From NCBI GenBank assembly GCA_009929055.1, contig SABI01000068.1, positions 1 through 10,771 on the forward strand: DNA of 10,771 nt, written 5' to 3'. Shown in pieces: positions 4,757 through 10,771 of the stretch (within the stretch, counting starts at the first letter, position 1; every line of letters starts with the position of its first letter). A program made the position numbers and the translations under genes. The notes beneath the pieces are model-generated. The model saw nothing but the letters and a program-made list of their open reading frames with translations, did not search any database and was not told the origin of the DNA. This DNA comes from Spirochaetia bacterium (GTDB lineage: Bacteria; Spirochaetota; Spirochaetia; Sphaerochaetales; Sphaerochaetaceae).

Positions 4757-6553
4757 TCAAAGTGAGGTAAATGTATCAAGGAGGGTATCAAAAGTTTTTA
4801 ATGCTTCCCTTACCGGTTCTTCAGTACTCATATCAACTCCAGCTAGTTTTAATGAATCAATAGGGTAGGTGGATCCTCCTGAAGATAAAAATGAGAGATA
4901 ATCACCTCTTTCTTTCTCTCCTCCATTAAGTACTTTTTGAGAAAGGGCAATAGCTGCACTAATACCTGTTGCATATTTATAGACATAAAAGGCTCTATAA
5001 AAGTGAGGTATCCGTAGCCCTTCAAGGTCACTTTCTTCACTTAGTACTACCTTTTCTCCAAAATATTGTTCAAGTAGTTTTCTATATTCTCCCCTTAATA
5101 GTTCGACTGTAATAGGTTCTCCCCCTTCTGCAAGAGTGTGAATAATATGCTCATATTCTGCAAACATTGTTTGTCTATAAAGGGTAGCTACTGTATCTTC
5201 GAGTTGTTTCGAAACAATATACTTTTTCATTACGTTGTCGTTTGTGTTATTGAGCAAATAGTGGGCAAGTAGTTGTTCGTTAAAGGTTGAAGCAACTTCT
5301 GCTTCAAAGATTGTATAATCGTAAGAAGGATATGGATTGTTTTTAGCACTATAGTAGGAGTGCATCGAGTTCCCCCCTTCATGAGCCAAGGTAAACACAT
5401 CTCGTAACACATCTTCGTGGTAGTTCATGAGGATATAAGGAGGGCCAGAAAAACTGCCGCTGCTAAAGGCACCAGAGCGCTTCCCTTTATTCTCATATCT
5501 ATCTACCCATCTGTCGTGGGTAAGCCCTTTTCTTAATGTAGTGACATACTCTTCTCCTAAAGGGGAAAGGGCTGAAGTGATTACATCTACTGCCTGTTCA
5601 TAGGTATGGGTTACTTTTACCCCTTCAACCATTGGTGCATATACATCGTAGTGGTTGAGTTTCTTTAAACCTAACTGATTCTTCCTTATATCGTAGTAAC
5701 GATGAAGGGAAGGGAGGGCTTCTTTGACACTACTAATGAGAGAGTCATATACTGCATCTTCTACATTATCAGGGAACAAGAACATGCTTCTTACATTGGT
5801 ATGTTTTCTCACCTTAGATCTAAAAATGTCTTGCTTTACACTTGTTTCATATAAACTAGCGAGGGTATTTTCATGGCTATTGAAAGTCTTATAAAACTTC
5901 TTGTAAGCAGCTTTTCTCACTTTCTGGTCAGTATGTTGCATAAACAAGGAGTAGGTGCTTTGTGATAAAGGAATAATTCCTTCATCGGTTTTAATTGAAC
6001 CAAAATCAAAATCAATATTGGTAAGGGCTGAGAATGTTTCGTTTGCCTTGTGTCCCACTTCACTTTGAAGAGCCATGAGGTGTTCCATTTCACCACTGAG
6101 TACATGGGGTTTGTATCTAAGCATTTTCATCACCATTACTTTATGATCTTTGAATGATGGGTCTAGTAGCCAAGAAGTAATTGTGTTCTCATCTATTGAG
6201 AGGATCTCTGGTTCAATAAAGCTCATGGCAGCAGATACATCGGTGAGGAGGGTAGTGGCCATACTTTTTAAGCGTTGGTTTGTATTATCAGAGCCATCTG
6301 CTGCATGACGTAAGAATGAGTATTGCATTACTTTTTCACTCTTTAAACTAATAGAAGAGACATACTCTAGGACTTCTAGAAAAGTTTCTTTACTTGTTCC
6401 AATTTTCCCTTGAAAGGAAGGGGCTTTATGAGACAATAGTTTAATTTCTTCTAGATCTGCATGAAAAGCTTCTTCTTCAGTATAAAGGTGGTCAAGGTTC
6501 CAAGTATCTTCTTTTTTTACTTCACTTCGTAGTGGTATCGTGTGCTCTTTCAT
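4757..6553 (-). CDS. pepF: Oligoendopeptidase F-type M3 metallopeptidase with altered zinc motif (HEGGN)
   Basis: PepF is a cytosolic zinc peptidase that cleaves short oligopeptides. The 598-residue protein has the M3B layout: N-terminal RSEVKKEDTWNLDHLY (10-24), a helical N-domain, RYKPHVLSGEMEHLMA (146-161), then the catalytic core with KRSGAFSSGSFSGPPYILMNY (358-378) and FTLAHEGGNSMHSYYS (387-402), followed by FEAEVASTFNEQLL (416-429) supplying the Glu ligand (Glu419). Length and motifs fit the family. The oddity is residue 395: the family motif is HExGH, but the codon at 5369-5371 is AAC (Asn), so the second zinc-binding histidine is missing while His391 and Glu392 remain. The rest of the frame is intact, so this is not a decayed gene. 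An AAGGAG lies 11 bases before the ATG, and the gene starts 5 bp after rdgB. The family call is firm; activity is in doubt. Confidence 0.92.
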   Translation of the reverse strand: MKEHTIPLRSEVKKEDTWNLDHLYTEEEAFHADLEEIKLLSHKAPSFQGKIGTSKETFLEVLEYVSSISLKSEKVMQYSFLRHAADGSDNTNQRLKSMATTLLTDVSAAMSFIEPEILSIDENTITSWLLDPSFKDHKVMVMKMLRYKPHVLSGEMEHLMALQSEVGHKANETFSALTNIDFDFGSIKTDEGIIPLSQSTYSLFMQHTDQKVRKAAYKKFYKTFNSHENTLASLYETSVKQDIFRSKVRKHTNVRSMFLFPDNVEDAVYDSLISSVKEALPSLHRYYDIRKNQLGLKKLNHYDVYAPMVEGVKVTHTYEQAVDVITSALSPLGEEYVTTLRKGLTHDRWVDRYENKGKRSGAFSSGSFSGPPYILMNYHEDVLRDVFTLAHEGGNSMHSYYSAKNNPYPSYDYTIFEAEVASTFNEQLLAHYLLNNTNDNVMKKYIVSKQLEDTVATLYRQTMFAEYEHIIHTLAEGGEPITVELLRGEYRKLLEQYFGEKVVLSEESDLEGLRIPHFYRAFYVYKYATGISAAIALSQKVLNGGEKERGDYLSFLSSGGSTYPIDSLKLAGVDMSTEEPVREALKTFDTLLDTFTSL

Positions 6554-6558
6554 CTGTA

Positions 6559-7164
6559 TTATTGCTCCTTAGAGAGGGAATCAAGCATGACCATTACATC
6601 TCGTACTGCTTTTCCTCTGTGGCTTATTTCATTTTTCTTAGTAAGTGATATTTCAGAAAGTGTTTTATTAAGAGAGGGGATAAAGAAGATTGGGTCATAC
6701 CCAAAACCCTCTTTTCCTTTTTGAGAGTCAATTATTACCCCTTCTAAAGATTGGCTAAATAGGTAAAAATTATCTTTTGATAGCACTAAAGCTATAGTAC
6801 AAATAAATCGGGCACTTCGATGCTCTTTATCTACATGTTTTAAGTTTTCTAACAAGAATTCATTCTTTTCAAATGAACTCAAAGACCTATTAAACACATC
6901 TTCACCATAACGGGCAGTATATACTCCTGGCCTCCCATCTAGGGCATCAACAAAGAGTCCTGTGTCGTCTGCTATTGTAGGTTTATTACTTAATTTGTAA
7001 AGATGCATTGCCTTGCCTAAGGCGTTAAGGAGCAATGTGTCCTCAGTCTCTTCAAAGTAATAATCAATACCTATCTCAGTAGGTAAAGATATCTTGTGTG
7101 GGGTTATTAAAGAGGCTATTTCATCTCTTTTATGGCTATTTTCAGAAGCAAATAATAGATTCAT
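6559..7164 (-). CDS. rdgB: Non-canonical purine NTP pyrophosphatase (RdgB/HAM1 family)
   Basis: The enzyme hydrolyses ITP, dITP and XTP to the monophosphate and pyrophosphate, keeping deaminated purines out of nucleic acids. The 201 residues show the family signatures in order: ASENSHKRDEI (6-16, nucleotide-binding start, with SEN where TGN is usual), ADDTGL (65-70, catalytic and metal Asp; ADDSGL in most), RPGVYTARYG (78-87), GFGYDPIF (153-160) and SHRGKA (181-186). Length is typical. It sits 9 bp after the unknown gene and 5 bp before pepF, with only a weak ribosome binding site (AAGA next to the ATG), so it probably depends on translational coupling. Its role complements the IMP/GMP genes elsewhere in the window, but it belongs to a different operon. 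Confidence 0.95.
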   Translation of the reverse strand: MNLLFASENSHKRDEIASLITPHKISLPTEIGIDYYFEETEDTLLLNALGKAMHLYKLSNKPTIADDTGLFVDALDGRPGVYTARYGEDVFNRSLSSFEKNEFLLENLKHVDKEHRSARFICTIALVLSKDNFYLFSQSLEGVIIDSQKGKEGFGYDPIFFIPSLNKTLSEISLTKKNEISHRGKAVRDVMVMLDSLSKEQ

Positions 7165-7173
7165 TTCTTGAAT

Positions 7174-8115
7174 TTACTCACTTTTTAGATTCTCGTCTAC
7201 TAAGGGCTTTAAATAATTAAAAAGGGATTGTAGTCCTGAGTCTACTGTTCCTTTAGGAACTCCTGTAACTTTACCAGCATTTTGGTGGGTGACGGTAGTT
7301 GGCCGAGTTCTTACCTTACTATTCATTTGATAAAAAAAACGGCTCTCTTTTTCTAGTTTTTTCTCTACTCGCTCGATATAAAAAGGGTGGGCTTCTACTG
7401 ATACCAAATACTCTTTTTCCCTTTGTAAGAATTCTTTTTCAAAGAAGTGACTGTCTCTTATTCTTTTATTTTCTTGTTGTAGGGTAATTCTTTTATCACT
7501 TAAAACAATCGCGTTACTAATCATTTCAGCTAGTTCTATCTCCTCCATTTTTAAGTATTCGGCTAAAAATGAGATGTGAGAGGGGCTGAGGAGATCGCTA
7601 CATAGTAAGATAAGGTGAATTATCCTTTTTTTGAAGGGGACAGATGTATCTATTTTTTTCTTTAATTCTAGGGAGACGGGACTTTCGGATGACCACATTA
7701 ATTCTTCAGATCCTGTATCATCTCCATAGGTGAGGTGTGGTCTCATATCGAGGCTACATTCTGTTTGTTTTGTATAGAAGAAGTATTCAATATCTTCATG
7801 GGCCATTTGATCGCAGACAAACCGTCGTTTCTCTTTTCGTATCATTTTAACAAATGAATGAGCTTGTAAAAATGCAATTTTCTTTATGTAGTTTTCAAAA
7901 GGAATTCCATTATAGGTAAAGGTGAGCAATAGAGTTTCAATTCGGGGAAGAACATAAAGAAGGAGATCTGCAGCTTGGTAATCTTCAATAATTTTAATGG
8001 TTACAGGATAGGTGTAGATGATGATTTGGCAGTAACTCACTAGTTCTCTTTTAAGGATGGTTGAATGTGGTTCTTTTTGAAAAAGCAACACTTTTTTAGT
8101 TAAATAAGACTTCAT
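7174..8115 (-). CDS. Unrecognised 313-residue protein with a C-terminal HTH-like segment
   Basis: I do not recognise this protein firmly. The start is set at 8115 by a near-perfect AAGGAGG four bases upstream; the same frame opens at 8163 but those 16 extra residues lack a ribosome binding site and overlap a leader hairpin. No signal peptide or clear membrane helix is present. Residues about 35-90 (YPVTIKIIEDYQAADLLLYVLPRIETLLLTF, then NGIPFENYIKKIAFLQAHSFVKMIRKEKRR) form an amphipathic helical block ending in a basic cluster, faintly like sigma-70 region 2. The middle is charged and helical (KKRIIHLILLCSDLL near 162-176; R/K/E-rich 205-250). The end (HQNAGKVTGVPKGTVDSGLQSLFNYL, about 277-302) reads like a helix-turn-helix. 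A regulatory, sigma-like or nucleic-acid-binding role is possible but is inference. It heads an operon with rdgB and pepF. Confidence 0.8.
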   Translation of the reverse strand: MKSYLTKKVLLFQKEPHSTILKRELVSYCQIIIYTYPVTIKIIEDYQAADLLLYVLPRIETLLLTFTYNGIPFENYIKKIAFLQAHSFVKMIRKEKRRFVCDQMAHEDIEYFFYTKQTECSLDMRPHLTYGDDTGSEELMWSSESPVSLELKKKIDTSVPFKKRIIHLILLCSDLLSPSHISFLAEYLKMEEIELAEMISNAIVLSDKRITLQQENKRIRDSHFFEKEFLQREKEYLVSVEAHPFYIERVEKKLEKESRFFYQMNSKVRTRPTTVTHQNAGKVTGVPKGTVDSGLQSLFNYLKPLVDENLKSE

Positions 8116-8119
8116 AAGG

Positions 8120-8145
8120 CCTCCTTGTTTTGGGAAAAAACAAGG
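8120..8145 (-). promoter_or_regulatory. Hairpin covering the Shine-Dalgarno of the 313-residue gene
   Basis: In the minus-strand leader CCTTGTTTT (8145-8137) pairs perfectly with AAAACAAGG (8131-8123) around a five-base loop. The last AAGG of the hairpin is the first part of the AAGGAGG Shine-Dalgarno (8126-8120). No U-tract follows, so it is not a terminator. A translational control element (protein-, RNA- or temperature-responsive) is possible. Confidence 0.55.
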
Positions 8146-8171
8146 AAACATTAAGTGTGCCAAAAGACAAC

Positions 8172-8177
8172 TTTATA
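8172..8177 (-). promoter_or_regulatory. Probable extended -10 promoter for the 313-residue gene, rdgB and pepF
   Basis: The minus strand reads TGT-TATAAA, an extended -10 element with 5 of 6 consensus bases, in the 103-bp gap after nrnA. No good -35 is seen 17 bases upstream (TAACCT). A start near 8165 would give a leader of about 50 bases that includes the hairpin at 8123-8145. Confidence 0.45.
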
Positions 8178-8218
8178 ACATGATAAAGAGTTCTAGGTTA
8201 AATAAATAAAAATTTTTA

Positions 8219-9202
8219 TTAGATGAGTTGTCCCTCTATGAGGGGAAATAGTTTTGCTTTTAATGCCTCTAGTGGTAATTTGATTGTTGCGCCAGCTGCT
8301 TTTTTATGGCCACCTCCCCCAAAAGATGCCGCAATTTTACCTACATCCACATTTGAATTATGAGAAGCTCTAAAGCCGACTTCCCAAGAATCTCCTTCTA
8401 AATGTTTGATGTAAAGGACAGCTTGTACCCCTTCTATACCGAGTAATTGGCTATAGAGGGAGTCACTTGGTCTGTCTGAGGCATCATAATCAGTAAACAC
8501 CCCCTTTTCCTCAATGGCCATCATCACCTTTCCTTCAAAAAGGGGGGTCGTGGAGGATAAGAGTTTTCCTAGATAGAGTCTAGAAGAGAGGGTATGCCCC
8601 CCTTCCATCCTATTATAGACTTCATTAGGACTTACCCCTGTTTCAACTAATTGGGCAACGAGGTTAAAAGTTTCCCCTCTATATGGGCCGATAAACTTGA
8701 AAAAACCTGTGTCGGTAGCAAAGCCAAAGAATATATGTTCAGCAATCTCATGGGTGAGCTTCACTTCGAGTGCTTTGTATAGTTGCATGATACACAGTGT
8801 GGTGCTAAAACTTTTAGGGACAATATAGGTAATGTCCCCAAAACGACTTCCTGAAGCATGATGGTCTACTACTAATGTAGTGAGTCCTTGTATTTCATCC
8901 CCTATATAGCCAATACGATCTAGTGTAGAACAATCTACCATAACAACGAGCGGATTCTTCTCTTTGAGTTGTGGGTCAACGTGACGGGCAAATAGTGGTT
9001 CATATTCACTTATTTCTTTTCTAGAAAAGGGCCCTGCATTTACCAGGTGAACTTCTACTGATAGTGATTGAAGAAGTTTAGCCATTGCTATTTGGGAGTG
9101 GATACAGTCTCCATCTGGGGAGATGTGCCCTACAACGATAGCAACAGAGGCATCATGAATTGCAGATAATACATTAGGTTCAACTTCTGGATATTCAAAC
9201 AT
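8219..9202 (-). CDS. nrnA: DHH-family phosphoesterase, NrnA-like oligoribonuclease/pAp phosphatase
   Basis: NrnA-type enzymes degrade short RNA oligonucleotides and/or the sulfur-assimilation by-product pAp, and some act on linear dinucleotides from c-di-NMP turnover. The 327-residue protein has the complete DHH metal set: HISPDGD (26-32), MVDCST (88-93, Asp90), VDHH (112-115) and TDTG (163-166). The DHHA1 domain ends in the substrate-binding GGGGHKKAAG (295-304). Length is typical. The region after the first motif is unusual (DCIHSQIA where DALGSxLA is common). The ATG at 9202 has AAGGAG seven bases upstream. It follows clpX by 23 bp without a terminator and so is probably co-transcribed with clpPX. 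Whether RNA oligomers or pAp is the main substrate cannot be read from the sequence. Confidence 0.9.
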   Translation of the reverse strand: MFEYPEVEPNVLSAIHDASVAIVVGHISPDGDCIHSQIAMAKLLQSLSVEVHLVNAGPFSRKEISEYEPLFARHVDPQLKEKNPLVVMVDCSTLDRIGYIGDEIQGLTTLVVDHHASGSRFGDITYIVPKSFSTTLCIMQLYKALEVKLTHEIAEHIFFGFATDTGFFKFIGPYRGETFNLVAQLVETGVSPNEVYNRMEGGHTLSSRLYLGKLLSSTTPLFEGKVMMAIEEKGVFTDYDASDRPSDSLYSQLLGIEGVQAVLYIKHLEGDSWEVGFRASHNSNVDVGKIAASFGGGGHKKAAGATIKLPLEALKAKLFPLIEGQLI

Positions 9203-9225
9203 GATGCTTCTCCTTATTACTCTTC

Positions 9226-10470
9226 TTATGCTGGTAGTTCACTTGAATCCTTTGGTGAAATGAGTTTCATTTGTTCAACAGCTTCTCGAGTAATTGTTAC
9301 TTCTTTAATCGATTTCTTTGAAGGAATGTCATACATCACTTCAATCATAATGTTCTCGACTATACTTCTTAATCCTCTCGCACCAGTTTTTTGAATAATT
9401 GATTTTTCAGCAATTGCTTCAATGGCTTCTGGTAAGAAGTGGAGTTCAACATCGTCAAGTTTGAAAGAAGCTGTATATTGTCTAATAATAGAGTTCTTAG
9501 GCTCTGTTATAATTTGCATTAAATCTTCTTTTGTGAGGTTGTTTAAGGCTACATGAATAGGTAAACGACCAATAAATTCAGGGATAAGGCCAAATTTTAC
9601 AAGGTCATCTGGGTGCATTTGTTTAAATAATGAAGAGTTGTCTCTTTCGTTATTATTGATTTGGGCACCAAACCCCATTTGGTGAGCACTAACTCTCTTT
9701 TCTATTACCTTGTCGAGTCCTACAAAGGCTCCACCACAGATAAATAGAATATTACGAGTGTTGATTTTTAACATCTCTTGGTTAGGGTGCTTTCTCCCCC
9801 CTTGAGGTGGTACGGAGGCTTCAGTCCCTTCAATTATCTTTAGAAGAGCTTGTTGCACCCCTTCACCCGATACATCACGAGTGATAGAGACGTTTTCCCC
9901 TTTCTTGGCAATTTTATCAATTTCATCTACAAAGATAATCCCGTGTTCAGCCTTTTGAATATCGTTATCAGCATTTTGGATGAGTTTAAGGAGAATATTC
10001 TCTACATCTTCTCCAACATACCCAGCTTCAGTAAGGGTCGTAGCATCGGCTATAGCAAAAGGAACTTTTAGTTTTTTTGCTAAAGTTTTCGCTAGGAGTG
10101 TTTTTCCTGTTCCTGTTGGCCCTATAAGTAAAATATTTGATTTATCCATCTCGAGTCCCTCTTGACGGAATTTATGATCAAATTTTACCCTCTTGTAGTG
10201 ATTATAGACAGCAACTGATAAGACTTTCTTCGCACTATCTTGTCCGATAACAAAGTCATCTAAATAATCGTGGATTTCTTTAGGAGTTGGAATTTCTGTC
10301 AAAAATTCTGGCTGATCTTCCTCTCCAGATGAAATCCCTTGGTTAGTGAGCATATTATTACAATTGTCTACACAATAATTACAAATTGCTACTCCAGGTC
10401 CATAAAAAAGAGATTTCGTTTCTGCAGTACTGCGACCACAAAAAGAGCATACTTTAGTGTTTCGTGCCAT
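9226..10470 (-). CDS. clpX: ATP-dependent unfoldase ClpX
   Basis: ClpX is the AAA+ hexamer that unfolds tagged proteins and feeds them into ClpP. The 414 residues show the N-terminal zinc-binding domain (Cys8, Cys11, Cys30, Cys33), Walker A GPTGTGKT (117-124), pore loop GYVG (150-153), Walker B IIFVDEID (178-185), RKH loop (226-228), arginine-finger/sensor-1 region EFIGRLP (298-304) and sensor-2 GARGLR (363-368). The ClpP-docking loop, IGF in E. coli, is MGF here (265-267), a conservative change. Length is close to the 424 of E. coli. The ATG at 10470 lies inside the end of clpP (17-bp overlap), with GGGAG six bases before it. The product acts with ClpP encoded just upstream. Confidence 0.98.
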   Translation of the reverse strand: MARNTKVCSFCGRSTAETKSLFYGPGVAICNYCVDNCNNMLTNQGISSGEEDQPEFLTEIPTPKEIHDYLDDFVIGQDSAKKVLSVAVYNHYKRVKFDHKFRQEGLEMDKSNILLIGPTGTGKTLLAKTLAKKLKVPFAIADATTLTEAGYVGEDVENILLKLIQNADNDIQKAEHGIIFVDEIDKIAKKGENVSITRDVSGEGVQQALLKIIEGTEASVPPQGGRKHPNQEMLKINTRNILFICGGAFVGLDKVIEKRVSAHQMGFGAQINNNERDNSSLFKQMHPDDLVKFGLIPEFIGRLPIHVALNNLTKEDLMQIITEPKNSIIRQYTASFKLDDVELHFLPEAIEAIAEKSIIQKTGARGLRSIVENIMIEVMYDIPSKKSIKEVTITREAVEQMKLISPKDSSELPA

Positions 10471-10771
10471 TGTTCGCTCCCATCATGATTTTATCAGCAA
10501 GTCCGTAAGCAACAGATTCTTCTGCTGTGAAAAAATAATCACGTTCTAAATCTTTTGCAATTACGTTTTTTGGTTGCCCCGTGTGAGAAGCAAAGTAGTC
10601 TATAGATAATTGTTTGATACGAAGGAGTTCTTTTGCATGTATTTGGATGTCAGAAACCTGTCCTCCAACTCCACCAAATGGTTGGTGTATCATTACCCTT
10701 GCTGATGGTAGGATAAATCTTTTACCAGGGCTTCCGGCAGCTAATAGGAGTGCTCCCATACTTGCCGCTTG
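10454..10771 (-). CDS. clpP: ATP-dependent Clp protease proteolytic subunit ClpP, C-terminal part (N-terminus beyond the right edge)
   Basis: ClpP is the serine protease chamber that partners ClpX. The frame is open to the window edge, and 105 residues are present, beginning QAASMGALLLAAG. Ser4 of this fragment is the nucleophile of the conserved AASMG motif. The catalytic His is in VMIHQPFGG (residue 29) and the catalytic Asp lies in LERDYFFTAEE. All three triad residues are therefore in the window. An internal Met at 10759 is not the start; it is the Met of the ASMG motif. The tail is short (MMGANNGTKH) and overlaps the clpX start by 17 bp, so the two are probably translationally coupled. 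The missing N-terminal part would be about 90-100 residues. Confidence 0.97.
   Translation of the reverse strand, partial: QAASMGALLLAAGSPGKRFILPSARVMIHQPFGGVGGQVSDIQIHAKELLRIKQLSIDYFASHTGQPKNVIAKDLERDYFFTAEESVAYGLADKIMMGANNGTKH

Noticed and set aside
8139..8158. A TTGGCACACTTAATGTTTC stretch resembling a sigma-54 (-24/-12) promoter before the 313-residue gene
   Set aside because: The -24 TGGCAC is present, but the -12 element lacks the required GC at the right spacing. The TGTTATAAA sigma-70 element just upstream is the better candidate.
8116..8163. A 16-residue N-terminal extension of the 313-residue protein
   Set aside because: Its codons run through the leader hairpin and have no Shine-Dalgarno, whereas AAGGAGG sits four bases before the Met at 8115.
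8205..8220. A 16-base A/T palindrome (AATAAAAATTTTTATT) at the end of nrnA, considered as a terminator
   Set aside because: It can form only a six-pair A-U stem with a four-base loop and has no continuous U-tract. In AT-rich DNA this is expected by chance, so a terminator after nrnA is not supported.
10454..10759. A complete-looking 101-residue ORF starting at Met 10759
   Set aside because: The frame stays open to the window edge, and the Met belongs to the ClpP active-site motif AASMG. This is the 3' part of clpP, not a small gene.
1..10771. Mobile element, phage, CRISPR or defence island
   Set aside because: No transposase, integrase, terminal or direct repeats, spacer array or nuclease gene is visible. 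All genes but the lipoprotein and the 313-residue protein are recognisable core metabolism or housekeeping.

Overview
The window reads as ordinary chromosomal housekeeping DNA from an AT-rich bacterium. All but one protein gene lie on the minus strand in tightly packed operons. The protein types fit an anaerobic, probably spirochaete-like bacterium: a large 'clostridial-type' PurL, an IMP dehydrogenase of the Tritrichomonas foetus-like subfamily, a Treponema-flavoured RdgB, and a lipoprotein with a loose lipobox. This placement is an inference; there is no rRNA or other firm marker here. No mobile element, CRISPR array, toxin-antitoxin pair or phage gene is visible.

Layout, following minus-strand transcription from the right edge. 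(1) 10771-9226: the 3' part of clpP overlaps clpX, giving the ClpXP protease; nrnA, a DHH phosphoesterase, follows at 9202-8219. (2) A promoter-like intergenic region at 8116-8218 carries a hairpin that covers the ribosome binding site of an unrecognised 313-residue protein. That gene is followed closely by rdgB and pepF. PepF lacks the second histidine of its HExxH zinc motif (HEGGN). (3) A tRNA-Leu(GAG) gene with its own promoter is followed by a strong bidirectional terminator at 4565-4598. The same terminator ends the only plus-strand gene, a small uncharacterised lipoprotein at 3944-4516. (4) The 320-bp divergent region 3624-3943 holds a guanine-type purine riboswitch with a terminator. 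It controls guaB-purE-purK-purL, and purL runs off the left edge.

The purine block is the most coherent unit. PurL, PurK and PurE are de novo IMP synthesis enzymes and GuaB commits IMP to GMP. One guanine-sensing leader therefore appears to govern both IMP supply and its conversion to guanine nucleotides. In the leader, an 11-nt stretch of the aptamer (P2' plus J2/3) is perfectly complementary to the loop and upper 5' arm of the terminator. That predicts an antiterminator that directly destroys the ligand pocket.

I do not see a wholly new system. The points most worth a second look are the riboswitch switching design, the HEGGN variant of PepF, the hairpin over the ribosome binding site of the unknown regulator-like gene, and the orphan lipoprotein with its very short or absent mRNA leader.
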